Shown: positions 12,023 through 23,894, counted from the stretch's first letter. The stretch: 64,000 bases of DNA from Gigaspora margarita (GCA_009809945.1 WTPW01000418.1:263697-327696), one strand, 5' to 3'. The notes: a model not told the origin generated them from the sequence alone. A program made the numbers and translations.

Positions 12023-13944
12023 TAGAGATGGGCAAAATGGTATTTTTCTACACCATACATGTGCATGGTATGCTGCATGCATGCATATTATATGCATTAT
12101 AGCTAATTCTGGTCTGAAGTCTGCAAACTAGTCTGAATCTAAATATTTTATATGTATTTTTTGATGCTGAACAAGTTTACTTAGTGCAAGAAGTAAGAAT
12201 TAATTAGTAAAAATTTGTGAATCATAAGATTTTATAGAATTTTATTAATAAAATTTTACAAAATTTTATGATTCACAAAACTTTACTAATTAATTCTAAC
12301 TTAATTCACTAAATAAACTTGTTAAGCACCTAAAAATACATCATATCAGCTAAGTTGTTTTTATTTTACTTAAAATTTGAAGAAAGATGCATAATTTTAG
12401 ATTTTTGATCAAAAAAGTCAAATTTATGCATCTTTTCACCAAATTTTAAGTAAAATAAAAATTCTCTACTGATTTAATGTATATTTAGATGCTAACATGA
12501 TTACTTAATGCATAAAGATAGAATTAATTAGTAAAAATTTATGAATAATAAGATTTTATAGAATTTTAGTAATAAATTCTTCAAAATCTTATGGTTCACA
12601 AAATTTTACTAATAAAGTCTTACTTAGCTCACTAAGTAAACTTGTCCAGCACTTAAAAATACATTAAATTGGCAAGATTGTTTTTATTTTTTTGAAATTT
12701 GGAGAATAAAATGCATAATTTTAGATTTTTGATCAAATAAGTCAAATTTAAGCATCTTTACTCCAAATTTCAAGTAAAATAAAAGCAACTTTGCCAATTT
12801 GGTGTATTTTTAGGTGCTAAATAATTTTACTTAGTGAATTAAGTTAGAATTAATTAATAAAGTTTTGTGAATTATAAGATTTTATAGAATTTTATTAATA
12901 AAATTTTACAAAATCTTATGATTCAAAAAACTTTACTAATTAATTCTAACTTAATTCACTAAGCAAAATTGTTTAGCACCTAAAAATACATTAAATTAGC
13001 AAAGTTGGTTTTATTTTACTTGAAATTTGGAGTAAAGATGCTTAAATTTGACTTTTTGATCAAAAATCCAAAATCATGCATCTATTCTCCAAATTTCAAG
13101 AAAAATAAAAACAACCTTGCCAATTTAATGTATTTTTAGGTGCTGAACAAGTTTACTTAGTGAACTAAGTAAGACTTTATTAGTAAAATTTTGTGAATTA
13201 TAAGATTTTGAAGAATTTTATTAATAAAATTCTATAAAATCTTATTATTCATAACTTATTACTAATTAATTCTAACTTTATGCATTAAGTAATCGAGCTC
13301 AGCATCTAAAAATACACTAAATCGGTAGAGTTGTTTTTATTTTACTTAAAATTTGGTGAAAAGATGCATAAATTTGACTTTTTTGATCAAAAATCTAAAA
13401 TTATGCATCTTTCCTCCAAATTTCAAGTAAAATAAAAACAACTTAGCCGATATAATGTATTTTTAGGTGCTAAACAAGTTTACTTAGTGCATAAAGTAGA
13501 ATTAATTAATAAAAATTTGTGAATTATAAAAGTTTATAGAATTTTATTAATAAAATTCTATAAAATCTTATGATTCACAAAAATTTTACTAATTAATTTT
13601 AACTTTATGTACTAAATAAACTTGATCAGCACAAAAAAATACATATAAAAATATTTAGATTTAGTTAACCTGCAATTTAAGTTTGAGTCTGGTCTAAAGT
13701 TTAAAATTAATAAATTTTAGAGTCTAAGTTTGGTCTGATCCCAAATCAGACTCAGATTGGACCAGACCTGGACTGGATCTAGAAGCACTAGTCACACCAA
13801 GATAGTTATTTTGGGAGCAAAATTATAAAGTTATTTATTATCAAATATTTTTTTTGTATGGGCATATTAGTATTAAATTGTTTAGACCATGCACATGCAT
13901 TGCATGCATGCATGCATACATCATGTGCATGGTGCCCATCTCTA
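12023..13944. mobile_element. hAT-like element carrying a palindrome array
   Basis: The left end TAGAGATGGGCAAAATGG and the complement of the right end (TAGAGATGGGCACCATG) are classic hAT termini. Flanks are ATCATGAT (12015-12022) and ATCATAAT (13945-13952), an 8-bp duplication with one transition. GCATGCATGCAT words lie inside both ends. The interior, 12163-13640, is an array of alternating palindromes. GGTCTGG/CCAGACC words at about 13690-13790 suggest a second, nested word-rich element. No transposase frame. Confidence 0.75.
12163..13640. repeat. array of alternating palindromes, about 325-bp period
   Basis: Two different palindromes alternate, P1-P2-P1-P2 and so on (five P1, four P2). 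P1 has arms like GAATTAATTAGTAAA and TTTACTAATTAATTC (near 12190-12300, 12500-12620, 12840-12960, 13155-13280, 13485-13610). P2 has arms like TTTTATTTTACTTGAAATTT and its complement (near 12355, 12680, 13010, 13330). Each junction carries TGCTGAACAAGTTTACTTAG or its complement, about ten times, alternating in orientation. No coding capacity. Confidence 0.8.
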
Positions 13945-14104
13945 ATCATAATGACCAATCATCATCATGGAAGCAGATAATGACAGAAAAAATTGACATA
14001 GCATGATCAAGAGAGGGCTGTGCTCAAAATCTACTTTTAGTTTTTTTTATTATTATATTATTATATATAGATATTTTCTATTTTTAGTAAGTAGGATCAA
14101 CACT

Positions 14105-14275
14105 CATGAATCTTTTGAATCTTTTGATTCAAAAGATCCAAAAGATCCAAAAGATTCAAAAGATCCAAAAAATCCAAAAGATTCAAAAGATATAAAAGAT
14201 TCAAAAGATATAAAAGATTCAAAAGATATAAATATTCAAAGATATAAAAGGTTCAAACGATATAAAAGATTCTTT
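14105..14275. repeat. AAAAGATYC minisatellite
   Basis: Units of AAAAGATTC and AAAAGATCC, with later AAAAGATATA variants, repeat about 15 times. Because the unit is 9 bp, one frame stays open and reads Lys-Asp-Pro/Ser repeats. No gene context supports translation. The neighbouring 14335-14400 has repeated GAACAGTAC/GAACAATA phrases. Confidence 0.75.
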
Positions 14276-14409
14276 TTTGTATTATTTTTTTAGTATAGAA
14301 ATGAAAAGTATAAAAAGGGCCTTAAGCTCACCAAAGTTTTGAAAAGAACAGTACAAAGAACAATATGAAGAACAGTGCAAAGAACAGTACGAGTTCTACA
14401 GTCAGGTAG

Positions 14410-14775
14410 TTCAGTACAATTGTGTATGAATTAGATCTAAAGAGTCTTAATCTTTAAAATTAGAGTAAAAGTATTAGCTCTAAAACCTATCTTCCCCACA
14501 CTGTACTATTTTTTTATATAATAAAATGTATACTTATTTTATTCCAGTATTTCACAAAACAATAGTATTGTCCTTGTAAACTTGTTCATAATAGTAGTAT
14601 TCTTGTTTACATGATTTTTGTTAAAATTAAAATCATTAATAAGATAAAAACAAAGTAGAGAGAAAATTAGTATCCACATTCTTGAGCATATTTACAAAAA
14701 ACCATACTGAACTAAGGCAATGATTACCTTTTATATCAAACAATAACTGCCTTGAAATCGAAGCTATTAACAAAC
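14410..14775. other. AT-rich non-coding stretch
   Basis: No recognisable gene or repeat. Confidence 0.5.
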
Positions 14776-14779
14776 AACC

Positions 14780-15095
14780 CATGACCATCTCTTGACAATT
14801 ACAATTTTGTGATCACCCTTTGACAATTTCTAATTAATTTTGTGCCACCTCTTGGCCATAATGATTCTGTAACCACACTTTGACCATTACAATTCTGTGA
14901 CCACTCCATGACAATTATGATTCAGTGATCAACTCTTTACTATTTCTAATTAATCTTATGACCGCCTCTTGGCTATTACAATTCCATGACCACCCTTGAC
15001 AATTATGATTCAGTGATTGACTCTTTACTATTTTAATTGATTTTGTGATTACCTTTTGGCCATTATAATCCTATAACTACCCTTTGACAATTGAT
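14780..15095. repeat. tandem array, about 38-bp unit
   Basis: Units with the consensus TTGGCCATTACAATTCTGTG followed by ACCACCCTTTGAC repeat about eight times. A longer period near 115 bp is also visible (TCTTTACTATTTCTAATTAA and TCTAATTAATTTTGTG recur). No coding sense. Confidence 0.7.
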
Positions 15096-15584
15096 ATCCA
15101 ATCCTGTAACTCTTAATATTAAATTGTTTTCTATTTCTGACTGCCTCTGAAGTGAATCGAGCTCAATTGTGACTGAAGCTCACAAACTAAATTGAATATC
15201 AAAACCCTGCCACTATAAGAAAAGAAAAGCCTTCAAGACCCAACAAACCTTGAGACCCGGACCAAATCAACCATTCCTTTTTCTGCTTGCCAGTTCAAAT
15301 TTAGAAGTCTTGAGTGTTTAATAGATAGTATTTTAGTTAATTAGATTAGTTAGATATATAGTTTGACCCAAACTACGATCAGCATACACTACAACAACAG
15401 ACAAAATTTTTACGTAATCAAAATAATTACTTGCTGTTGTAAAAACAGATAGTTCTCCACTACGCTCTGGACTATAAATTTACTCTCTAATATGAATTTA
15501 CCCTAATCTTAACCTAACCCTAAGAAGTTTTATTAGATTAAAATTACAGAAGGGTAAAATTTTTTGTAAGAGAGTTACCATAGC
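15096..15584. other. non-coding stretch, unit-1-specific
   Basis: No gene seen. It is part of the roughly 3.7 kb between 11909 and 15583 that is absent from unit 2. TAATAAAT stands at both edges of that extra DNA, a possible target duplication, but too AT-rich to trust. Confidence 0.45.
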
Positions 15585-18250
15585 TTAATAAATCAGAAAC
15601 TTAGATATAAAAACTATAGGTTATCAGAAATGGCAGGCTATCTGATATTAATTATGGAACAGACATAGTGGCTTGATTTTTAACTAATTATAGCAGATTA
15701 TCAGTTTTGTCAGGATTGGTTTTGGGAGGGTCAACTGTACTATGTTCTCAATAATTACCAATTAAAAATTCACATTTATATATTAAATTTGCTATATTTA
15801 CTAAGGTTTGTTGTTAGTAATTTTAATAAATTTATAATCTTTTATACTGTTAAAGGCAAAACTTAATACTATTGTATATTATTATGTATTAAATTGAATA
15901 CAAAATAGTAAATAATATTTTTCTTTTAATTAACTATATTGATATTATGATGTACATTATTTTTGAAATTATATTATACAAATATTAAACTTAGAACTAT
16001 TAGTTAGCTACTGTATATATATATCTAAGTACTATCATTTAGTTAACTTAGTTTATATAGGGCTTATATTAGTATGAAGGGTCTGTATCTTGATATACAA
16101 CTTACTTACCTAGTATTATAAGTATATTGCAACTTATATTTTTGCACTACTTATAGTATAAATAATTTTAAGTATTTACAGCCTTTTAAATTTATTTCTA
16201 ATCTATATCTACTAGAAGATCTGAACAAACCAAATTTATCTAAACCAAGTTACCAAGTTCTTTATGTAAGTAAAAATAAGCAACTATATAAAAATTATCC
16301 CTACATGTGCACTTGATATAAAAAATTTTAAATATATATGACTAGAAATATGATTGCCAAAAATTGCGATATATTAAGGTCCAAATTTTACTAAGCAAAT
16401 TAACTTTATTACAATAAGTAATATTGTTTGAACAAACAAAATACACTTATAAAATTTCTGCTAAATTCAATAACTTTTTATTATCAGTCTATCGATATGT
16501 CATACTATATCATACTCTAAATTTTTTACTATATAAATTTATATTAAAAACATATAAAATTACTATATATTTTTAAAGCCATGATTCTTTTGAATTTACA
16601 AACCAATTATTTTCAGATTTTGAGATTAAGTATATCAAGAGTAGTAGAATAAAATTACTTAGAATAGTTTTTTATCTATAAAAATTGAAGATTTTACTAA
16701 TAAAATTTTATAAAAAAGAAAATTTTATTAAATTAGAACTACAATTATATGTAAAATTTTATGCTAAACAAAGTTTACTTAGATGACAATATTGGTTGTC
16801 TTAATAAAAAAAAAGTTTGCTATATACTAAAACTAAAAGTTTCAAAATTCCTATATACAACTTTTTTTTTGTTAAGAAAATCTAGTTTGGGCCTTGTAAG
16901 TAAACTTGTTTAGCATGAAATTTTATAACAATAATAAAGGGTAGAATTCGATTTTTTAAACATTTTACTAATAAAAAATTGAATCAAAGTTTTTCGCAAA
17001 AAAAAAATTTTTTTACAAAAACTTAGGTTCAATTTTTTACAAGTAAAATGTTTAAAAATTGAATTCTACTATTTATTATTGTCATAAAATTTCATGCTGA
17101 ACAATTTTACTTACAAGCCCAAACTAGATTTTTTTAACAAAAAAAAAAAGTTGTATATAGAAATTTTGAAATTTTTAGCTTTAGTATATAGCTTTTATTA
17201 AGATAACCAATTTTGTTATCTAAGTAAATTTGATTAGCATAAAATTTTACATATAATTGTAGTTTCAGATTTAACAAAATTTTCTTTTTTATAAAATTTT
17301 ATTAGTAAAATCTTCAATTTTTATAGAAATTTAAAAAACTGTCTAAGAGATTTTATTCTACTATTCTTGATATACTTAATCTCAAAATTTGAAAATGATT
17401 GGTTTATAAATCCAAAAGAATCATGGCTTTAAAGTTATATAGTAATTTTATATGTTTTTAATATAAATTTATATAGTAAAAAATTTAGGTGTGACATCTC
17501 GATAGACTGTTATGCATTCCTTCATTTTGCGTTTATACGAATAAATTAAAAAATTTAATTTTTTTACGCTGAAACGCAAAATAAAAATATATTACAAGCC
17601 TTTTCAACTTAGTGTGCTCATTAAATTTCATCATTTATAATCCGGGAATCAAAAATTTAGAGTTTAGAATCAACATGCAAGTGAGTGATTGGCAGTAATA
17701 ATATCATTTGATTTTATACCGAGGATTATCAAATTTCTAATAATTTTTTCAAACATTCAACAAAATTCCTAAATATTAGTATAATCATTAGAATTATTTA
17801 TGATTGAAAATAGATGGCGTTATAATAATGGAAGTTGTTTTGCAAGCTTTTTGTTTCATGATTAGTAGGAAAAAACTCCAAAATTCTCAATATTACTCTG
17901 TCAAACCTATAACCAATTTTTGTGTATTACTAACTACAGTATTGGAAAAATACAAATCAAAAAATCTTTTTATTTGTAAGCAAAATAATTAGGCTTGTTT
18001 GCAAAAAAAAGCGATAAAATTAGGGGATTTTGATGATTTTCGAAATGATAGATGAACTTCAGAGGCCATACTAAGTTGAAAAGCACTGTAATAAAAAGGT
18101 ATTTATTTGGCTAAAAATTTTAAAATAAGTTGCACTTTTATCTCCTGAATAATATTATTTATCACAAGAAGGCAGATTTGCTTAGTAAAATGTGAACCTT
18201 TATATCTAGCAACTATTAGCAACTATAAGTAATTATACATAATTGTGATT
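15585..18250. repeat. long non-coding repeat block of the duplicated unit (copy 1)
   Basis: Matches 45915-47520 in unit 2 and 60530-61316 plus 63270-64000 in unit 3, apart from insertions. No reading frame is conserved among the copies. The left edge (to about 15745) ends in GGGAGGGTCAACTGTA, which resembles a pogo-type terminus, so a small element may be embedded there. Confidence 0.7.
16485..17509. mobile_element. 1.0-kb foldback element with 4-bp target duplication
   Basis: The full length is one palindrome. The left end CAGTCTATCGATATGTCA pairs with the complement of the right end (CAGTCTATCGAGATGTCA), and pairing runs to a centre near 17000. It is flanked by TTAT on each side. Unit 3 has the empty site at about 63480 (TTTTTATTATACATTCC), so the insertion and the 4-bp duplication are read directly. 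TGCTAAACAAAGTTTACTTAG occurs in variant form four times inside. Superfamily unassigned. Confidence 0.75.
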
Positions 18251-18254
18251 GTAA

Positions 18255-18509
18255 GGCCATTTGAATTTATAATTTCATTTAACGTTCCCTTAAGAAGCTT
18301 AAGTGTGGTAGGGGGAGGGGGTCAAATTAAACAAACATTTTAAAAATTGCAAAAAATAAACACATTATTATTGGTTGACTTATAAGCACGTGACTTATTG
18401 GAATCCTAAAACGAGATGAGCATTCTGATTGGCCTGTTTAATTCTAGGGGGGAGCTCTTAGAGCTGGTGGGGGGGAGAACGTTAAACGAAATTGTAATTT
18501 CGAACAGCC
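18255..18509. mobile_element. PIF/Harbinger-like MITE, TAA target
   Basis: The left end GGCCATTTGAATTTATAATT and the complement of the right end (GGCTGTTCGAAATTACAATT) are inverted and flanked by TAA. The unit 2 paralogue near 50340 keeps the unduplicated TTTGTAAGATG. A 3-bp TWA-type target and GG-starting ends fit PIF/Harbinger. 255 bp, non-coding. Confidence 0.7.
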
Positions 18510-18570
18510 TAAGATGAAATTTAATATTAATATTATCTAAACATTCTAAAAAATATAACAGAAAAGATTG

Positions 18571-20424
18571 ATGTACACTCTGCAGAAGACACCTGCCGGG
18601 TGTTATATCATAAATATCATCGCACAACCTAAGAGGAGAAAGGACTTACCCACACCAACAACAAGGGCAGTAGCCCTTGTTCCAAGGAAACGAGAGTTGG
18701 AAGACATATTAATTAAGTACAGTATAAAGAAAATGAAGAAGATACACAANACACGAGGCAAAACAGAAGAAACGTTGACTAAAGCACATACGGCAACACT
18801 CGAAGCTGCTGACACAGAAGATGATGTTTCCGAGGGTATCTCAGGTTCAAGCTNAATGAACCCAACATCCACGGACTGGTCAGAGATTATGGAANNTGAA
18901 GAAGCGACAGAAAACNAACAAAAAGAACTTGAAACAAANGACCTCCGNCCGGAAAATTCTACGGCCATGGGNGTGGAAGGTTCTGGCAATTTATATGATG
19001 AGCGATCAGGTGACGTAGGTCCACCTGATCTGCACGNGGGCNTCAGTAATGCAAATAGGGATACAGCNCCCAANATCGTTGAGAATACTGGACAAGAGAC
19101 ATCACCACAAAGAACAAAAACGTGGTCAGGTCTTTTTACAAAATTAACTAGGGGTAGGGCTACTTACTCCACATTCTCACCCAGAATTAATATAAGCACA
19201 AAAAATAATAATGCACTGTTGTTTGATATACAAAAACTTAAAGAAATTTCTACAAATAATATAGTGGCTACACTATATGGCACAATAGGAACCGACTTTA
19301 TTGGGGCAAAACCTCATTTTGTTAGAGGTATTCGCACATATCTAGAAATAATTTTTTCTAATGAACATAAAATGAGACAATATGCAAAAGATGGGATAGA
19401 TATGTTCCGACAAACCTTCTTTGGCTACATCTTATCCAGGACCAACCAAGAATTATTATCAGTAAGACTGAGAAGGGTCCCAATCACAGACAAAGAAATA
19501 ATCACAGGCGAAATTAAAAAAGTATTTGAAAGAGTGGGTACAATCATGGCAATCAAACCCCTCTTGTATGAAGGCACTCCTATACAATCAGATCAATGGG
19601 TTGTGATCTTTGATGTCTCTGAGGACTGCTGCCTGACAAACCGAATCCCAAGATATGTCAATATAATGGACCAAAAGGTTGTAACAGAATGGAAGGAAGC
19701 ACCAAAGCTCTGTTTCTTTTGCGATGGTGAGGGACACATAAAAAGAGACTGTGAGCAATGGAGAGAAGCCAACAAGCTAAATCAACAGTACAAAGAGTTT
19801 AAGGAAACAAAGCAAAATCAGTCTGCAAAGGAAAAAACACCCGAGCCATCTCAAGAAATAGATAATGAAAGGCCAGAAAATCCTTACAAGAACAACAATC
19901 AGGGACCCAAAGTACAAGGTAATATAACAATAGAGCAGGATGTTCACATGGTAGAAATAGACCCGGCACCTGACACAGAAAAGGGGCAACTCAACATAAA
20001 TGAAGAAAATAGTTCTTCACAGAACCTGTCCAGACAAGAAACAGTGACTGGTAAGAAGGATGTCCAGATGAGTGAAAGTGTGATAATACCAGAAACAGAA
20101 AAAATACAGTTGAACCCAAACAATAACAAGAGAGTATCTCCAATCAGTACAGGATTGGTTACAGGAACAATAGAAAGTCTAAACAAAGCAAATACCATTC
20201 CAAATAATTTTAAAGCAAGCATAAACAACAAAGACTGGAGACAGAATGACATGTCACATGACCAACAAAAATTAATAGCAGGCACAACTGGAGAAACAGC
20301 ACAGCCAATAGCTGATGAGGGCTTTACTGAGGTCTCATACAGTAAAAAGAATAAAAATAAAGCTAACAGTAACAGAAGACAGGGCTTGGGTCCATACAAA
20401 AAATCTAAAACATCAGGACAATGA
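18571..20424 (+). CDS. LINE ORF1 protein with CCHC zinc knuckle
   Basis: An open frame of 617 codons. The first in-frame ATG (18571) is taken as the start, since only about 9 bp of element lie upstream. Residues about 381-394 form a CX2CX4HX4C zinc knuckle (CFFCDGEGHIKRDC), the nucleic-acid-binding motif usual in ORF1 proteins of L1/Tx1-type elements. The N-terminal 150 residues are acidic and Ser/Thr-rich, with about ten ambiguous residues caused by N bases. The C-terminal third is hydrophilic, rich in Asn, Gln and Lys, and ends in a basic tail. By family knowledge the product coats LINE RNA. The stop overlaps the ORF2 start as ATGA. No stop or frameshift is seen in ORF1. Confidence 0.85.
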   Translation: MYTLQKTPAGCYIINIIAQPKRRKDLPTPTTRAVALVPRKRELEDILIKYSIKKMKKIHXTRGKTEETLTKAHTATLEAADTEDDVSEGISGSSXMNPTSTDWSEIMEXEEATENXQKELETXDLXPENSTAMXVEGSGNLYDERSGDVGPPDLHXGXSNANRDTXPXIVENTGQETSPQRTKTWSGLFTKLTRGRATYSTFSPRINISTKNNNALLFDIQKLKEISTNNIVATLYGTIGTDFIGAKPHFVRGIRTYLEIIFSNEHKMRQYAKDGIDMFRQTFFGYILSRTNQELLSVRLRRVPITDKEIITGEIKKVFERVGTIMAIKPLLYEGTPIQSDQWVVIFDVSEDCCLTNRIPRYVNIMDQKVVTEWKEAPKLCFFCDGEGHIKRDCEQWREANKLNQQYKEFKETKQNQSAKEKTPEPSQEIDNERPENPYKNNNQGPKVQGNITIEQDVHMVEIDPAPDTEKGQLNINEENSSSQNLSRQETVTGKKDVQMSESVIIPETEKIQLNPNNNKRVSPISTGLVTGTIESLNKANTIPNNFKASINNKDWRQNDMSHDQQKLIAGTTGETAQPIADEGFTEVSYSKKNKNKANSNRRQGLGPYKKSKTSGQ

Positions 20425-23400
20425 GAGAAGAACATGTAATCACAGTTGCGACACTGAATGTAAAAGGACTTAATAATAGAATTAAATGTAAAGAAACATT
20501 AACACTCCTTAAATCATATAATATAGACATTATACTAATTCAAGAAACAAATTTACATGACACATCTATGCAAAACTTTCTTAAAAGCCAATGGTATCTA
20601 GAGTCAATATGGTCATCAAAAACAGCTATATTAGCGGGGAACAAACGAATAAGCTTTAGCAATCAACAAATTTCACATAATGGTAGAGTAATAACCGTAA
20701 ACTTTCAGCTAAAACATAAAACATTTCAGGTCACAAATGTCTATGCTCCGCCAAGTATACCAGAGAGGCATGAGTTTTTAGAAACATGGGCACCTAGTAT
20801 AAAGAATAATGTAATTAACATTGTAGCAGGGGACTTTAATACAAACTTGAATCCAACAGAAAACAGAATTAGCCAATCGCAGAGCCATCATGATCCAACT
20901 AAAAACAAACTAGCAGAACTAATGGAGGGTTTCACAGATACAGCATACGTAAGTAAAGAAAAACCTTTCATCACCTACCACCAAACAGTTAGAGATAGAC
21001 GTACTATGGCCACAAGATTAGACTATATTTTTCTTGATAATGACCATTTTCAGCTTTGCAAAAAATCTGAGACTAAGTTCGGAAACTCAGATCACTTGCT
21101 TGTGTGGTGCTCCTTATATCAAAATCAGGAAACACCAAAGCCCACACTGTGGAAACTTAATCCTAGAATGCTAAATAATACTTTTATTTCAAAAGAGTTA
21201 GAAGCAGATCTCAAAGACGAGAAGGCAACCTCAGACTGGGATTACTATAAGGTCAGATGTCAATCAATTTACAGGGCTTGTAAGCCACCCACCACTCCAG
21301 AAACACGTATACAAAAGCTAAACAAAAAGATAATGGAACTAAACAACAAAATGGCCAGAAATCCGCAACTAGCAGATCTAAGTATTGTAGTAATGCAGTT
21401 GAACTCAGAACTGCAAGAGGAATTAAAACTTCTAACAAAAAAATGGTAATTAAGATCAAATATCAAATGGTTAAAAGAAGGAGAAAAATCAACAAAGTAC
21501 TTCTTTGAACAATACAAGGCAAGAACATCACGAGAAGCAACAGATTTGGTTAGGAACCCGGAGCTACCAGGTTCTTTAGATAGAGTGGATATTTTGCAAT
21601 ATATAAGGGATCAGTTTGAGCAAATATATCAAGACGAACCAGTAGATGCAGAGGCGGTTGAAGCCCTTACTGCTGACATACCTTTAGTGTCACAACAGCA
21701 AAATAAAGAACTAACAAAGGAGATCAAATTACAGGAAATTATAGATACAATTGACAAGCTCCCAAACTATAAGGCTCCAGGCTCAGATGGACTAACATAT
21801 GAGTTTTACAAAGCTTTTCGTGATAAAATTTCTCCAGTTCTAAAAAACATCTTCAATAAGGCACTAAGTTTAGGAGTAATCCCAGACTCATGGAGAAAAT
21901 CAATAATCACTCTACTTCCAAAAAAGAATGAAGCATTAGAAAATATTAGCAATTGGAGACCAATCTCTTTAGTGAATGCAGATGCTAAAATCTTTATGAA
22001 AATCATAGCAGACAGGCTAAATCACATCTGTAAAGACATTATAGGCGAACATCAAGCAGGTTTTGTCAAAAATAGATCGATTGTTGATGCAGCCCTGGAC
22101 ATTATTAGTACGATGAGAAGTCAGGAAAACCAAATAGATACAGCCTGGCTCCTTTTCTTAGATCAAAAAAAGGCCTTTGATAGAGTGAACCACAGCTATC
22201 TGTTACGAGTACTTGGAAAAATGGGCTTTAGCCCTGTTTTTGTAAAATTAATCCAAAACCTCTTTGGAAACCTAATAGCACATATAACAGATACGGGGCT
22301 ACTTTCTACTCCTTTCAAGATTAGGAGAGGAGTTAGGCAAGGAGACCCTCTCTCTCCTTTACTATACATAATTGCATTTGAACCCCTCCTAAGATTACTA
22401 GGACGCAAAATAAATGGTGTACCAATAGGGACTACCTCTTTTAAGATTACAGCATATGCTAATGATCTAACACTAGGACTTGGTTCATTAGAAGATTGGA
22501 ACACAGCAAATAACCTTCTGGCCACATATGAGGCAGCAGCAAATGCAAAAGTAAATAAGGAAAAATCTAAACTGTTGCCACTAACAGAAAAAGCAAGCTG
22601 CACAATACTACCAGAAGAGGAGCGTTTTGAGAAATTAGAGGAAAATGGGACAATCAGAATCCTGGGATTCGAAGTAAATAAAAAGGGGCAACCAAATAAA
22701 TCATTATGGGACAATCTTACTACAAAACTAAAAAAATTAGCAGAAAGTATGAAATGGAGAGGGCTATCATTTAAGGGCAGGATTATAATTGCGAAGTCAC
22801 TTCTTTTATCAAGAGTATGGTTTGCGTCATATATACTTCCTCCAAACAGAAAACAACTAGCTAAAATAAATAAGATTATAATCCACTGGATAAAGGACAA
22901 ATCAAGGCTTCTTCCAAGGTACTCCTTGTATCAACAAACTCAAGAAAATAATGGGTTAAATGCTCCAGTACTACCAGATATGCTAGATGCAAGATTGATA
23001 ATAGTTTGGGTGAAACTCTGGTCTAGTAAGAAATTTTGGGCAATAAATGAAAAGCTTAAAATTGAAGCAGCGTTACTTAGAAAACAAAACAAAACAATAT
23101 AGAAAGCCCTCTCTACTTTTCCAATAAGGCTGAAAGGCTGGCCTTGCGAATGGAAACCGTATCTCACAGCATGGAAAAGACTAAAGGGAGAAGTTCCAGA
23201 TAATAATAAAACATGGCCTTGGGACCTTGAGGTTCTCAAAATTATGGAAACAACTGCAGGAAATATAACAACAGCGAAGGCCACAGCCTATCTCAAAAAA
23301 TTATCTCTCTCAAACAGCTTGACACAAACAAATTTTTTTAGTGAACCTAACAGGAAAGAAAACTGGGCATGGTAAGGAATAAAATAGGTCTCAAACAACA

Positions 23401-23894
23401 AAAAGGACATTTTTTGGAGGTTATTACATAAGGCGCTCCCTTTGGGTACATGACTAGTATATATGGACCCAATGATCTCACGTAACTGTCCATGGTGTTC
23501 AGATGAAGTCCAAACATTTGAGCACTTTGCAAGAGACTGTCGAGTCAGTCGTAAAATCTGGGAACTCGCATATAATATGTTTGGTCTAGTGCAAAAAATA
23601 ACTCTGCCATCCACGATGGAAGAAATATTCACAGCATCCAAGGCAAAATCATCTCGATCACACACTTCTTTTATCTGGCTGCACATCTTGGTAATATTCG
23701 AAATCTGGGTATGGTACACAAATAAAAGGTGGGGCAATAGTACTATGCCAGAACCAGCATTACAGTTTATATGGAAAAACAGAATCACAAGAGAAATAAA
23801 CTTGGTGTTAAAAAGCCGTTTGCTCAAAAGGAAAGAAACAAACTTTTTAAAAGCTGTACTTAGTTCGAATAGATTAGAAAACTATTGTATATAA
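20421..23894 (+). pseudogene. LINE ORF2: APE endonuclease and reverse transcriptase, five in-frame stops
   Basis: One frame of 1,158 codons with no frameshift. The N-terminal third is an apurinic-type endonuclease (IILIQETN, GDFNTNLNPTENR, RLDYIFLD, SDHLLVW). The middle is a reverse transcriptase (YKAPGSDGLTYEFYK, NWRPISLVN, FLDQKKAFDRV, RRGVRQGDPLSPLL). The catalytic YADD box reads YAND (AAT at 22461). The C-terminal region has a CX2CX8HX4C finger (from CPWC near 23490). Stops lie at 21447 (TAA), 23100 (TAG), 23373 (TAA), 23385 (TAG) and 23451 (TGA). Each could come from CAA, CAG or CGA by C to T, and YAND from YADD by G to A. The copy is therefore dead although structurally whole. Start by ATGA overlap with ORF1, suggesting stop-restart translation. 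Confidence 0.88.

Noticed and set aside
12163-13640. Possible CRISPR-like array (regular repeats and spacers)
   Set aside because: The period is about 325 bp, the repeats are alternating palindromes inside a hAT, the host is eukaryotic, and no cas-like genes exist.
14003-14293. 96-codon frame with Lys-Asp-Pro repeats
   Set aside because: A 9-bp minisatellite creates the open frame; no second copy, no gene context.
11909-15583. One 3.7-kb element bounded by TAATAAAT
   Set aside because: The ends are not inverted, there is no A-tail, and TAATAAAT is common in such AT-rich DNA; left as an unresolved insertion.
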